Shown: positions 1 through 5,720 of the stretch, in pieces
Numbering within the stretch: the first letter of the stretch is position 1
Layout of the letters: each line of letters starts with the position of its first letter
Origin: an uncultured Peptococcaceae bacterium
GTDB taxonomy: Bacteria; Bacillota; Peptococcia; Peptococcales; Peptococcaceae
DNA length: 5,845 bases
NCBI GenBank assembly: GCA_958451915.1
Contig: CAUDRX010000146.1
Coordinates: 1 to 5,845, forward strand
Direction of reading: 5' to 3'
Translations under genes and position numbers: made by a program
Notes under the pieces: generated by a model
Database searches by the model: none
The model's input: only the letters and a program-made list of their open reading frames with translations
What the model was told of the DNA's origin: nothing

Positions 1-54
1 CACCCCATCTGTCAGAAAGTATATCATACTGTCTAACAAATGGGGTGCAGTTCA
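1..54. repeat. Interrupted palindrome resembling paired IS3-family (IS150-like) ends
   Basis: Bases 1-47 fold on themselves around position 24. The pairs are 1-8 with 40-47, 10-12 with 36-38, 14-16 with 32-34 and 18-22 with 26-30: 19 of 23 positions pair, with no bulges. Read on the minus strand from 54, the right arm continues as TGAACTGCACCCCATTTG, which from memory resembles the terminal inverted repeats of IS150-group IS3 elements (5' TG, then ACTGCACCC, then a GTTxGAC block). The left arm is cut by the window edge. This may be a MITE-like or internally deleted IS remnant, or simply a hairpin. It lies 33 bp beyond the DUF4491 stop. The structure is seen directly; the IS link is inference without an alignment. 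Confidence 0.45.
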
Positions 55-87
55 ATGGTGTGCGATTTTTAATGCAACAGATCTCAG

Positions 88-381
88 CTATTTCTTTGCG
101 CGCTTTGGATTGGCTGGAAACCACCCTTTGGCCACACGCTCTTCCTGTTCATACACCTCGTGGATACCCCAGAGGGCAGAGAAGCCAAAGAGAGCGATAG
201 CGGTATTGAGCATGGTGTTTTTCACCCGCAGCGCGAGGGCAATACAGACAGCACCAATGGCCCCAAAGAGCGGTACACAGGCCTTGCGTCCGAGGTGGTA
301 TTCGCCTTTGATAACAATGGGATGCCAGACCCCGATGATGAGGAAACTAAGTGCCCCCAAAATGATCCCCTTGATGTTCAT
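88..381 (-). CDS. DUF4491 family small membrane protein, function unknown
   Basis: The product is 97 aa and very hydrophobic. Three membrane segments are visible, at about 4-20, 33-51 and 57-74. The pattern IGVWHPIVIKGEYHLG (16-31) together with WGIHEVYEQEERVAKGWFP (71-89) and NPKR (91-94) matches my memory of the DUF4491 family, whose members share a HPIVIK-EY motif after the first helix and a polar C-terminus with E-x-x-x-Q-x-x-RV-x-x-GWFP-x-NPKR. No function is known to me. The start is an ATG with a good Shine-Dalgarno (AAAAGGAG, 389-396, spacing 7 nt), and it ends at TAG. It lies beyond the ftsZ terminator, so it is probably its own transcription unit, with a possible weak promoter at 412-440. 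The link to cell division is position only. The gene looks intact and full length. Confidence 0.85.
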   Translation of the reverse strand: MNIKGIILGALSFLIIGVWHPIVIKGEYHLGRKACVPLFGAIGAVCIALALRVKNTMLNTAIALFGFSALWGIHEVYEQEERVAKGWFPANPKRAKK

Positions 382-411
382 TTTTCTGCTCCTTTTCTAA
401 GCTGCCGCCCG

Positions 412-440
412 ATTAGACGACTGCAACACGTTCGTTCCAT
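412..440 (-). promoter_or_regulatory. Possible weak promoter for the DUF4491 gene
   Basis: On the minus strand ATGGAA (435-440, 3 of 6 to the -35 consensus) lies 17 bp before TCTAAT (412-417, 5 of 6 to the -10 consensus). It would give a leader of about 24 nt. The -35 match is poor. Its support is mainly that the gene follows a strong terminator and needs a promoter in this 60-nt interval. Confidence 0.3.
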
Positions 441-442
441 AC

Positions 443-473
443 AAAAACATCCCGGATCTTTCGATCCGGGATG
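443..473 (-). terminator. Intrinsic terminator after ftsZ
   Basis: Read on the minus strand, an 11-bp perfect stem CATCCCGGATC / GATCCGGGATG (463-473 and 448-458) is closed by a GAAA tetraloop (459-462) and followed at once by TTTTT (443-447). It begins 8 nt after the ftsZ stop. There is no T-run on the plus-strand side, so it acts in one direction and should end the dcw transcript. Confidence 0.93.
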
Positions 474-481
474 AAACGCCC

Positions 482-1576
482 TTAGCGATTTCTGTTTCTC
501 AGAAAATCCGGGATACGTACTTCATCATAGCCGCCGCTGTGATGAGTCGTGCTGCGGCTGGTCGAGCGGCTCGTATTGCTCTTGGTGGTGTTGGATGAAG
601 GACGTGCAAAACTTGGTTCTTCTGGTTTGCGTTCGAAACCGGTCGCGATAACAGTGACCTTAATGTCATCCTTGGCGCCTGGGTCATCGATAACACCGAA
701 GATAACATCTGGTTCACCGCCGGTAGCGTCGTTGATATAGTCGACAGCTTCCTGCGTCTCAAGAAGCGTTGGGTTCTGGCCGCTGATGTTGATGAGAAGT
801 GCGGTCGCCCCTTCAATGCTGGTCTCGAGCAGTGGAGAAGAGATCGCAGCCTTGGCAGCTGCCACAGCGCGGTCTTCACCTTTGCCGACACCCACGCCCA
901 TGAGCGCAGTCCCGGTGTTCTGCATGGTAGAACGCACGTCTGCGAAGTCAAGGTTGATCATTGCATTCTTGGTGATGGTATCAGCGATACCCTGTACACC
1001 CTGGCGAAGGATATCATCCGCATATTCGAATGCTTCCTTCATCGTCATTTCCTTGCTGGCGATCTCCAGCAGACGGTCATTTGGAATGGTGACAAGGCTG
1101 TCAACCTTATCGATCAGCTCTTCGATGCCTTCAAGAGCATTTTTCAGACGCTTACGGCCTTCAAACTTGAAAGGTTTGGTGACAACACCGATGGTCAGCG
1201 CCCCCTGGCTCTTGGCGATCTCAGCCACAACGGAAGCAGCGCCGGTACCCGTACCGCCGCCCATACCAGCGGTAACGAAAACAAGGTCTGCACCTTCGAG
1301 AGCAGCTGCGATCTCTTCGCGGCTCTCTTCAGCCGCGTTCTGACCGATCTCAGGGTTGCCGCCTGCGCCGAGGCCGCGGGTCAGCTTTACGCCGATCTGG
1401 ATCTTGGTGTCAGCGTTTGACTGAGCGAGTACCTGTGCATCGGTATTTGCTACGATAAATTCTACATTGTCTACATTGGTCGCGATCATGCGCTCAACGG
1501 CGTTTCCGCCGCCGCCGCCCACGCCGATCACCTTGATAACGGCGACGTTACTATTCTTATCATCGAGTTGGAACAT
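482..1576 (-). CDS. ftsZ: FtsZ, tubulin-like cell division GTPase
   Basis: FtsZ polymerises with GTP into the cytoplasmic Z ring that recruits the divisome. From the ATG at 1576 the product is 364 aa. It shows the N-terminal glycine-rich loop VIGVGGGGGNAVERM (16-30), the tubulin signature GGGTGTG (106-112) and the synergy loop NLDFADVR (208-215), whose two aspartates complete the GTPase site of the next subunit. The core ends near 316. A short Ser/Thr/Arg-rich linker of about 33 residues follows, then the conserved C-terminal peptide DEVRIPDFLRNRNR (351-364), which binds partners such as FtsA, SepF, ZapD or EzrA in different bacteria. A GTG at 1591 would add five residues, but it overlaps the strong GGAGGG Shine-Dalgarno (1584-1589), which sits 7 nt before the ATG, so I chose the ATG. 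It is the last gene before the terminator and has its own upstream promoter. ftsA does not precede it. Confidence 0.98.
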   Translation of the reverse strand: MFQLDDKNSNVAVIKVIGVGGGGGNAVERMIATNVDNVEFIVANTDAQVLAQSNADTKIQIGVKLTRGLGAGGNPEIGQNAAEESREEIAAALEGADLVFVTAGMGGGTGTGAASVVAEIAKSQGALTIGVVTKPFKFEGRKRLKNALEGIEELIDKVDSLVTIPNDRLLEIASKEMTMKEAFEYADDILRQGVQGIADTITKNAMINLDFADVRSTMQNTGTALMGVGVGKGEDRAVAAAKAAISSPLLETSIEGATALLINISGQNPTLLETQEAVDYINDATGGEPDVIFGVIDDPGAKDDIKVTVIATGFERKPEEPSFARPSSNTTKSNTSRSTSRSTTHHSGGYDEVRIPDFLRNRNR

Positions 1577-1583
1577 CCACGAT

Positions 1584-1589
1584 CCCTCC
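1584..1589 (-). promoter_or_regulatory. Shine-Dalgarno that decides the ftsZ start
   Basis: GGAGGG on the minus strand lies 7 nt upstream of the ATG at 1574-1576. A longer frame opening at GTG (1589-1591) would begin inside this site and have no ribosome binding site of its own, so the shorter protein starting MFQLDD is preferred. Confidence 0.85.
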
Positions 1590-1614
1590 ACATAAAATCT
1601 TAGCCTTATTGAAT

Positions 1615-1643
1615 ATAATACCCTATATCGCTAGCGCTTGCAA
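1615..1643 (-). promoter_or_regulatory. Predicted sigma70/SigA promoter of ftsZ
   Basis: On the minus strand, TTGCAA (1638-1643, 4 of 6 to the -35 consensus) is separated by exactly 17 bp from TATTAT (1615-1620, 5 of 6 to the -10 consensus). Transcription should start near 1608, leaving a leader of about 32 nt before the ATG at 1576. The spacer contains the 8-bp palindrome CGCTAGCG (1629-1636). The site lies in the 118-nt gap between ftsQ and ftsZ, where no terminator is visible, so ftsZ would be served both by readthrough and by this promoter. This is prediction from sequence only. Confidence 0.6.
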
Positions 1644-1694
1644 ATATTTTTCACGCTTTCTCACATTCTTTACCACATTGTCTTCATTTGCCCA

Positions 1695-3125
1695 TCATTG
1701 CCCGACGCTTTGGCTGGCAGGGCCTGCAGGATCGTTTGCCGTCTGACTTTGGCCAGTGCTGTCTCCATCCGTATAAGTTCCTGCGCCATTACCACCAGAT
1801 TGCTGCGTCGTGCTGCTGCTTTGGGTAGTCTGTGAACCCTGGCTTCCGGTCTGCTGTTGTGTCTGGGCAGACGACGTTTCTCCACCTGCAGTTTCGTCAT
1901 TGTCATCAAGCAACTCGGAAGCATCAATGTTATCATAACCTTCGAGCACAATGACTGGCGACTTGGCATAGCGGATGTCGATGGCTTCGATCGGTTCTTC
2001 AACAATACCGCTCAGGATGACCTGGTTCATAATGTCATTGAGCGCCGCCATGCGGGCCTCGATATCATCAACCCCACCGATGCGGATCTCCAGCCCCTGA
2101 CTGGTATAGGCAAGGATATTACTGCGATCCTCGATATTGATCTCCTGGATCATTGTGAGAAGCTCATCAGAGCATGCATTAACGATCTTCAAAATATCGT
2201 TGAAGCGTTCATTGTCCTTAAATGCTTCACCTGGTGACGGCACATCCTTCATTGAAAAACCGGTGATGAGCGGCAGATTGAGATGAGTGAGCGTCTTGGT
2301 ATTGTCAAGGAGCACGCCGTCCTTACTGAACTGAAGATAACTGCCATTATTAAGGAGCACGCCTGCAGGCTGACGCTCGGTGATCTCAATCCCGATCCAG
2401 TGTGGAAAATGGCGTGTCACCACCACGTTCTGCACATATGGGTAATAACTGAGTTCTTCCTCGGCGCGCGAGGTGCGATATAGAAAAAGGTTTTGTCCAA
2501 CTGGCGCACCCGCAATCTCCACGACCTGCTCTTCGGTCATGTACTGCAGATCGTTGACCTGCACACTGTCGATGCGCATGAGCGGCCCGAGCAGGGCAAC
2601 GACAGCTGCGACGACAAGCACGATCATCGTCAGGATGATCTTGAAGCCCAGCGGCAGTTCGGCCTGCGGATCCTGCTGCTTTTTCTCTCTGGATCTTCTG
2701 CGGTTCTTTCTGCGCTCTGCACGCGGATCTGCTGCCGGCGTTTCTTCTTCAGCCGGCGGCTCGTCCTGCGTGACAAATGCACCCTGATCTGTTTCTGTCG
2801 CATTTGCGGCACGAACATCATTAAAGATGTTCTCGAGCACGCTCGCTACTGCTGCCGCTGTTTCCTCCTCTTTGGAAACCGGATCATCATTCTCGCTGGT
2901 CAGGCTCTCTTTGTCAGTGTTCAGCAGCTGCTCCACTCGCAAACTGAAAGCATCCGATGAAAGCTCGCTTTCAAGAGAACCATCTTCAGGCTTCTCTGTC
3001 ATTTCCGCCGCTTCGCGCTGCCTGCGCGCCTCAGCTTCACGTTCGTATTCCAGATATTCCTCCGGGATGACAACGTCCTCACTGCGGGTCTTAGGGCCTC
3101 TGTTTTTATCTCTGAAAAGTTTCAA
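1695..3125 (-). CDS. ftsQ: FtsQ/DivIB-type cell division protein with extended N- and C-termini
   Basis: This is a bitopic divisome protein, in Gram-positives part of the DivIB-DivIC-FtsL subcomplex that controls septal wall synthesis. The 476-aa product is much longer than the roughly 250-290 aa usual for the family. In order it has: a cytoplasmic region (1-158), first acidic (Glu/Asp-rich, about 21-130), then strongly basic beside the membrane (RAERRKNRRRSREKK, 135-149); one membrane helix (about 159-183); a POTRA domain (about 184-253) opening RIDSVQVNDLQYMTEEQVV; a beta-domain (about 254-398); and a 76-residue Ser/Thr/Gln/Gly-rich tail (401-476). The POTRA and ITERQPAGVL (247-256) regions fit the family well. 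The start is TTG: a stop codon directly precedes it in frame, the next in-frame ATG is codon 42, and GAGAAAAGG (3136-3144) lies 10 nt upstream. Extracellular function of the tail is unknown. The symbol divIB would serve equally well. Confidence 0.92.
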   Translation of the reverse strand: MKLFRDKNRGPKTRSEDVVIPEEYLEYEREAEARRQREAAEMTEKPEDGSLESELSSDAFSLRVEQLLNTDKESLTSENDDPVSKEEETAAAVASVLENIFNDVRAANATETDQGAFVTQDEPPAEEETPAADPRAERRKNRRRSREKKQQDPQAELPLGFKIILTMIVLVVAAVVALLGPLMRIDSVQVNDLQYMTEEQVVEIAGAPVGQNLFLYRTSRAEEELSYYPYVQNVVVTRHFPHWIGIEITERQPAGVLLNNGSYLQFSKDGVLLDNTKTLTHLNLPLITGFSMKDVPSPGEAFKDNERFNDILKIVNACSDELLTMIQEINIEDRSNILAYTSQGLEIRIGGVDDIEARMAALNDIMNQVILSGIVEEPIEAIDIRYAKSPVIVLEGYDNIDASELLDDNDETAGGETSSAQTQQQTGSQGSQTTQSSSTTQQSGGNGAGTYTDGDSTGQSQTANDPAGPASQSVGQ

Positions 3126-3135
3126 TCAGCATCAA

Positions 3136-3144
3136 CCTTTTCTC
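3136..3144 (-). promoter_or_regulatory. Shine-Dalgarno for the TTG start of ftsQ
   Basis: GAGAAAAGG on the minus strand is followed 10 nt later by the TTG at 3123-3125. The spacing is slightly long. An out-of-frame ATG (3130-3132) lies only 3 nt after the site, too close for normal use. It opens an eight-codon frame ending at TAA (3106-3108) inside ftsQ. Confidence 0.55.
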
Positions 3145-3161
3145 TGTGTTGAAGCGCCGCT

Positions 3162-4562
3162 TTACTTCGCTTTGTGTTCTTCCAGGGCTTTTACGATCAA
3201 TGGCGCCTGCTTCCAGATGGAGCCTGCCCCCAGCACGAGCACCAGGTCGCCGGGTTTGAGACGGCTGATAAAGCCATTGGTCAGATATTCATCATTGACA
3301 ACCTGGCAATGCTTCTCTGGTGCGATCTCATTGATATGATCGACGATGAGCTGGCTGGAAACCCCTTCGATCGGTGCTTCCCCAGCTGGGAAAACATCGA
3401 GCAGGGCCACTTCATCAGCCTGGGAGAGCGCGCTGGCAAATTCTTTTGCCAAAAACTGCGTCCGCGAATAACGATGCGGCTGGAAGATCGCAACAACGCG
3501 TTCTGCACCGACTGCGCGCGCTGCTTCAAGAGTGGCTGCGATCTCCGTTGGGTGGTGTGCATAATCGTCATAAACGGCGATGCCATCCACTTCTCCCTGC
3601 AGCTGAAAACGACGGCGCGTCCCCTTATAGTCTTTGAGCACGCTCGCGATCTCTTCAAAGGTCAATCCGACATCCATGCCGACTACGACAGCAGCCGTGG
3701 CATTCGCGATGTTATGTCTGCCTGGCACCTGAAGTTCAAGATGACCAAGGAAGCGGTCGCCATTATAGATATCAGCCTCGTTCTTCATCCCTGTCTGCTT
3801 GTGATTCTTAATACGGTATTGGGAACGTTCGTGGAACCCATAGGTCTTCATTGGCACAGGGCACTGCGAAGCGATGCCAAATGATTCGTCATTGTCGGCG
3901 CAAAGCAGGGCACGGCCATCGTTATTGGTCTTATTCAGGAACTTCTTGAATGATTCGCGGATCTCTTCAATATCCTTATAGTGATCGAGATGGTCTTCTT
4001 CGATGTTAGTGATAACCGCATACCATGGCAGCAGATTGATGAAGCTGCCATCGCTCTCGTCAGCCTCGGCGACAAACCAGTCGCCTTTGCCGTTCTTGGC
4101 GTTGCTGCCAATATCACTGATCACCCCGCCTACAACAATGGTCGGATCGAGGCCATTCTTTTCCAATGCCAGCGCGATCATTGAAGAAGTCGTGGTCTTG
4201 CCGTGAGAACCAGCTACACAGATCGCTTTTTGTGTCTGCATGAGATAGCCAAGCATCTCAGAGCGATGCACCACAGGAATACCTTTTTCTACAGCAGCGC
4301 GGTATTCAATGTTGCTCTCATGGATTGCCGTCGAACGCACGACAATATCAATGTCATCAGTAATATTCTCTGCTCGCTGCGGGACATTCACATTGGCGCC
4401 GCGATTGCGAAGCATCTGCACCTGATCAGATTCATTGAGATCTGAGCCGCTGATCTGAAAGCCACGTTCAAGCATCACTTCAGCAACAGCGCTCATCCCG
4501 ATGCCGCCAATGCCGATAAAATGTACATGTTTAAATTCTTTTGAGTAGTCCAATTGCTCCAC
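3162..4562 (-). CDS. murC: MurC, UDP-N-acetylmuramate--L-alanine ligase
   Basis: MurC uses ATP to add L-alanine to UDP-MurNAc, the first step of stem-peptide synthesis in the cytoplasm. The 466-aa product has the three Mur-ligase domains. The N-terminal Rossmann domain binds UDP and carries GIGGIGMS (17-24). The central ATPase domain has the P-loop GSHGKTTT (118-125), AEADESDGSF (165-174) and NIEEDHLDHY (186-195), followed by GRHNIANATAA (281-291). The C-terminal domain has YDDYAHHPTE (331-340) and FQPHRYSRT (360-368), typical of MurC rather than MurD/E/F. The start is GTG. A modest Shine-Dalgarno (AAGAG, 4571-4575) overlaps the murG stop codon with 8-nt spacing, which suggests translational coupling. 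An ATG at 4565-4567 is out of frame and is not the start. The family is often followed by murB; here ftsQ follows after 36 nt. Confidence 0.97.
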   Translation of the reverse strand: MEQLDYSKEFKHVHFIGIGGIGMSAVAEVMLERGFQISGSDLNESDQVQMLRNRGANVNVPQRAENITDDIDIVVRSTAIHESNIEYRAAVEKGIPVVHRSEMLGYLMQTQKAICVAGSHGKTTTSSMIALALEKNGLDPTIVVGGVISDIGSNAKNGKGDWFVAEADESDGSFINLLPWYAVITNIEEDHLDHYKDIEEIRESFKKFLNKTNNDGRALLCADNDESFGIASQCPVPMKTYGFHERSQYRIKNHKQTGMKNEADIYNGDRFLGHLELQVPGRHNIANATAAVVVGMDVGLTFEEIASVLKDYKGTRRRFQLQGEVDGIAVYDDYAHHPTEIAATLEAARAVGAERVVAIFQPHRYSRTQFLAKEFASALSQADEVALLDVFPAGEAPIEGVSSQLIVDHINEIAPEKHCQVVNDEYLTNGFISRLKPGDLVLVLGAGSIWKQAPLIVKALEEHKAK

Positions 4563-4573
4563 CCCATTATCTC

Positions 4574-5680
4574 TTATTGAAACCCTTTTACCAGCATGAT
4601 GATATCATCCAGTGCCTGCGGCCGGGCGAGCCGCTGCATGTTTTCCTTCTTTTCCTGATAATAGTCGCTGTCATTCAGGAAGCGCCCGAGAGCACCCATA
4701 AGTTTTGGAACCGTCATCTCATCATCAAGGATCATCTCACCTGCACCGGCATCTACAACAGCCTGCGCGTTGAACTGCTGATGATTGTCGCTGGCATACG
4801 GATACGGTACAAGGATGCCCGGCAGCCCGCACATGGCGATCTCTGCCAGGAAAGTCGCACCTGCACGGCCGACAACCACATCAGCTGCCGCCAGTGCATG
4901 CGGCATATCGTGGCTGTATTCCAGGAAACGCAGACGGTCGTTGCGCAGGACAGTCGTATCGCTGTCCTTCAAGAGCAGGCTTGTCTCAACATACCCTGCC
5001 TTGCCTGTGATGAAGATCACCTGAACATCGTCTCTGTCAAGGATCCCGGAAAGAGCAAGGGCACAAACACGATTGATCGTGCGTGCCCCCCGGCTGCCGC
5101 CTGTTACAAGGACAGTCTTTTTCGCAGGGTCCAGATCAAAGGCGGCACAGCCCTCTTCCTTGCTGAGTTTACCAATATCGTCACGCACCGGCAGGCCAGT
5201 GAGGACAGTTTCTCTGGCTTTGACGAAAAATTTTGCAGCCTCCGGATAATTGATCATCACCTTGCTGACCCGCGACGCCAAAAGCCGGTTTGTCATCCCG
5301 GGATAGGCGTTCTGCTCATGGATCATCGCCGGCACACGGTTCATACAAGCCATGAGCACCGTCGGCCCGCAGACAAATCCGCCTGTACCGATCACCAGAT
5401 CGGGTTTGAATTCCCTGATATACCGGCGGGCCTGCATGACCCCTTTTGAATTGGTCGCAAGCGAGGCTGCCAGTGCTGGTGTCAATTTTCGCGGCAGACC
5501 TTTCGCTGAGATCGTTTTGAATGGAATCGCAGTCTGTGGCACGATGTTATTTTCCAGGCCATTGTCACAGCCAATATAGAGCACCTCGCTGCCAGGGATC
5601 TCCTCCAGGATGCGCTCAGCGATCGCCAGTGCCGGGTAAATGTGACCGCCTGTTCCACCTCCGGAAACTATCACTCTCAT
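4574..5680 (-). CDS. murG: MurG, UDP-GlcNAc:lipid I N-acetylglucosaminyltransferase
   Basis: This GT-B fold enzyme works on the inner face of the cytoplasmic membrane. It transfers GlcNAc from UDP-GlcNAc to lipid I, giving lipid II. The product is 368 aa, normal for the family. Visible motifs are the N-terminal glycine-rich loop GGGTGGHIYPAL (7-18), GTGGFVCGP (98-106), HEQNAYPG (121-128), the second glycine-rich loop LVTGGSRGAR (191-200), GRAGATFLAE (271-280) and the nucleotide-sugar motif PYPYASDNHQQFNA (292-305). All are intact. The start is an ATG with a GGGGGAAG Shine-Dalgarno (5685-5692), and the Met falls directly before the conserved first beta strand (MRVIVSGGGTGG). It sits 40 nt after ftsW, and its TAA stop is 11 nt before murC, so it is mid-operon. 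Nothing looks damaged. Confidence 0.97.
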   Translation of the reverse strand: MRVIVSGGGTGGHIYPALAIAERILEEIPGSEVLYIGCDNGLENNIVPQTAIPFKTISAKGLPRKLTPALAASLATNSKGVMQARRYIREFKPDLVIGTGGFVCGPTVLMACMNRVPAMIHEQNAYPGMTNRLLASRVSKVMINYPEAAKFFVKARETVLTGLPVRDDIGKLSKEEGCAAFDLDPAKKTVLVTGGSRGARTINRVCALALSGILDRDDVQVIFITGKAGYVETSLLLKDSDTTVLRNDRLRFLEYSHDMPHALAAADVVVGRAGATFLAEIAMCGLPGILVPYPYASDNHQQFNAQAVVDAGAGEMILDDEMTVPKLMGALGRFLNDSDYYQEKKENMQRLARPQALDDIIMLVKGFQ

Positions 5681-5720
5681 AGAACTTCCCCCATTGTATG
5701 GTCAAAATGTTTTTATGTTA

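Noticed and set aside
1..47. The palindrome as a standard intrinsic terminator for the DUF4491 gene
   Set aside because: On the minus strand the bases after the stem are outside the window, and on the plus strand no T-run follows directly. The stem has regular mismatches and extends as an IS-like end, so a plain terminator is not the best reading, though termination activity is possible.
110..474. Two plus-strand open frames across the DUF4491 gene
   Set aside because: They overlap a minus-strand gene with clear family motifs and a strong Shine-Dalgarno. One also runs through the terminator hairpin.
786..1343. 185-codon plus-strand open frame antisense to ftsZ
   Set aside because: Its Ala/Ser/Pro-rich translation is a by-product of ftsZ codon use on the other strand.
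1644..1694. A terminator between ftsQ and ftsZ
   Set aside because: I find no GC-rich stem followed by a T-run in the minus-strand sequence after the ftsQ stop, so readthrough into ftsZ is expected.
3174..3884. 236-codon plus-strand open frame antisense to murC
   Set aside because: It is a shadow of the conserved murC coding sequence, with no family resemblance and no promoter or Shine-Dalgarno that stands out.
4556..4567. ATGGGGTGGAG at the murC start as another copy of the IS-end-like repeat at 40-49
   Set aside because: Only about eight bases agree (ATGGGGTG) and no second arm is present. The bases are explained by the murC start region.
4541..5449. 302-codon plus-strand open frame antisense to murG
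   Set aside because: It lies opposite murG, which has every catalytic motif intact. Its translation has no recognisable domain and is rich in His/Arg/Cys in the way of a shadow frame, and no good ribosome binding site supports it.
5688..5714. TTGACC upstream of murG as a -35 box
   Set aside because: TTGACC is present on the minus strand in the ftsW-murG gap, but at 17 bp the -10 would be CTATGA, overlapping the murG start codon. This is a poor match in an implausible place.
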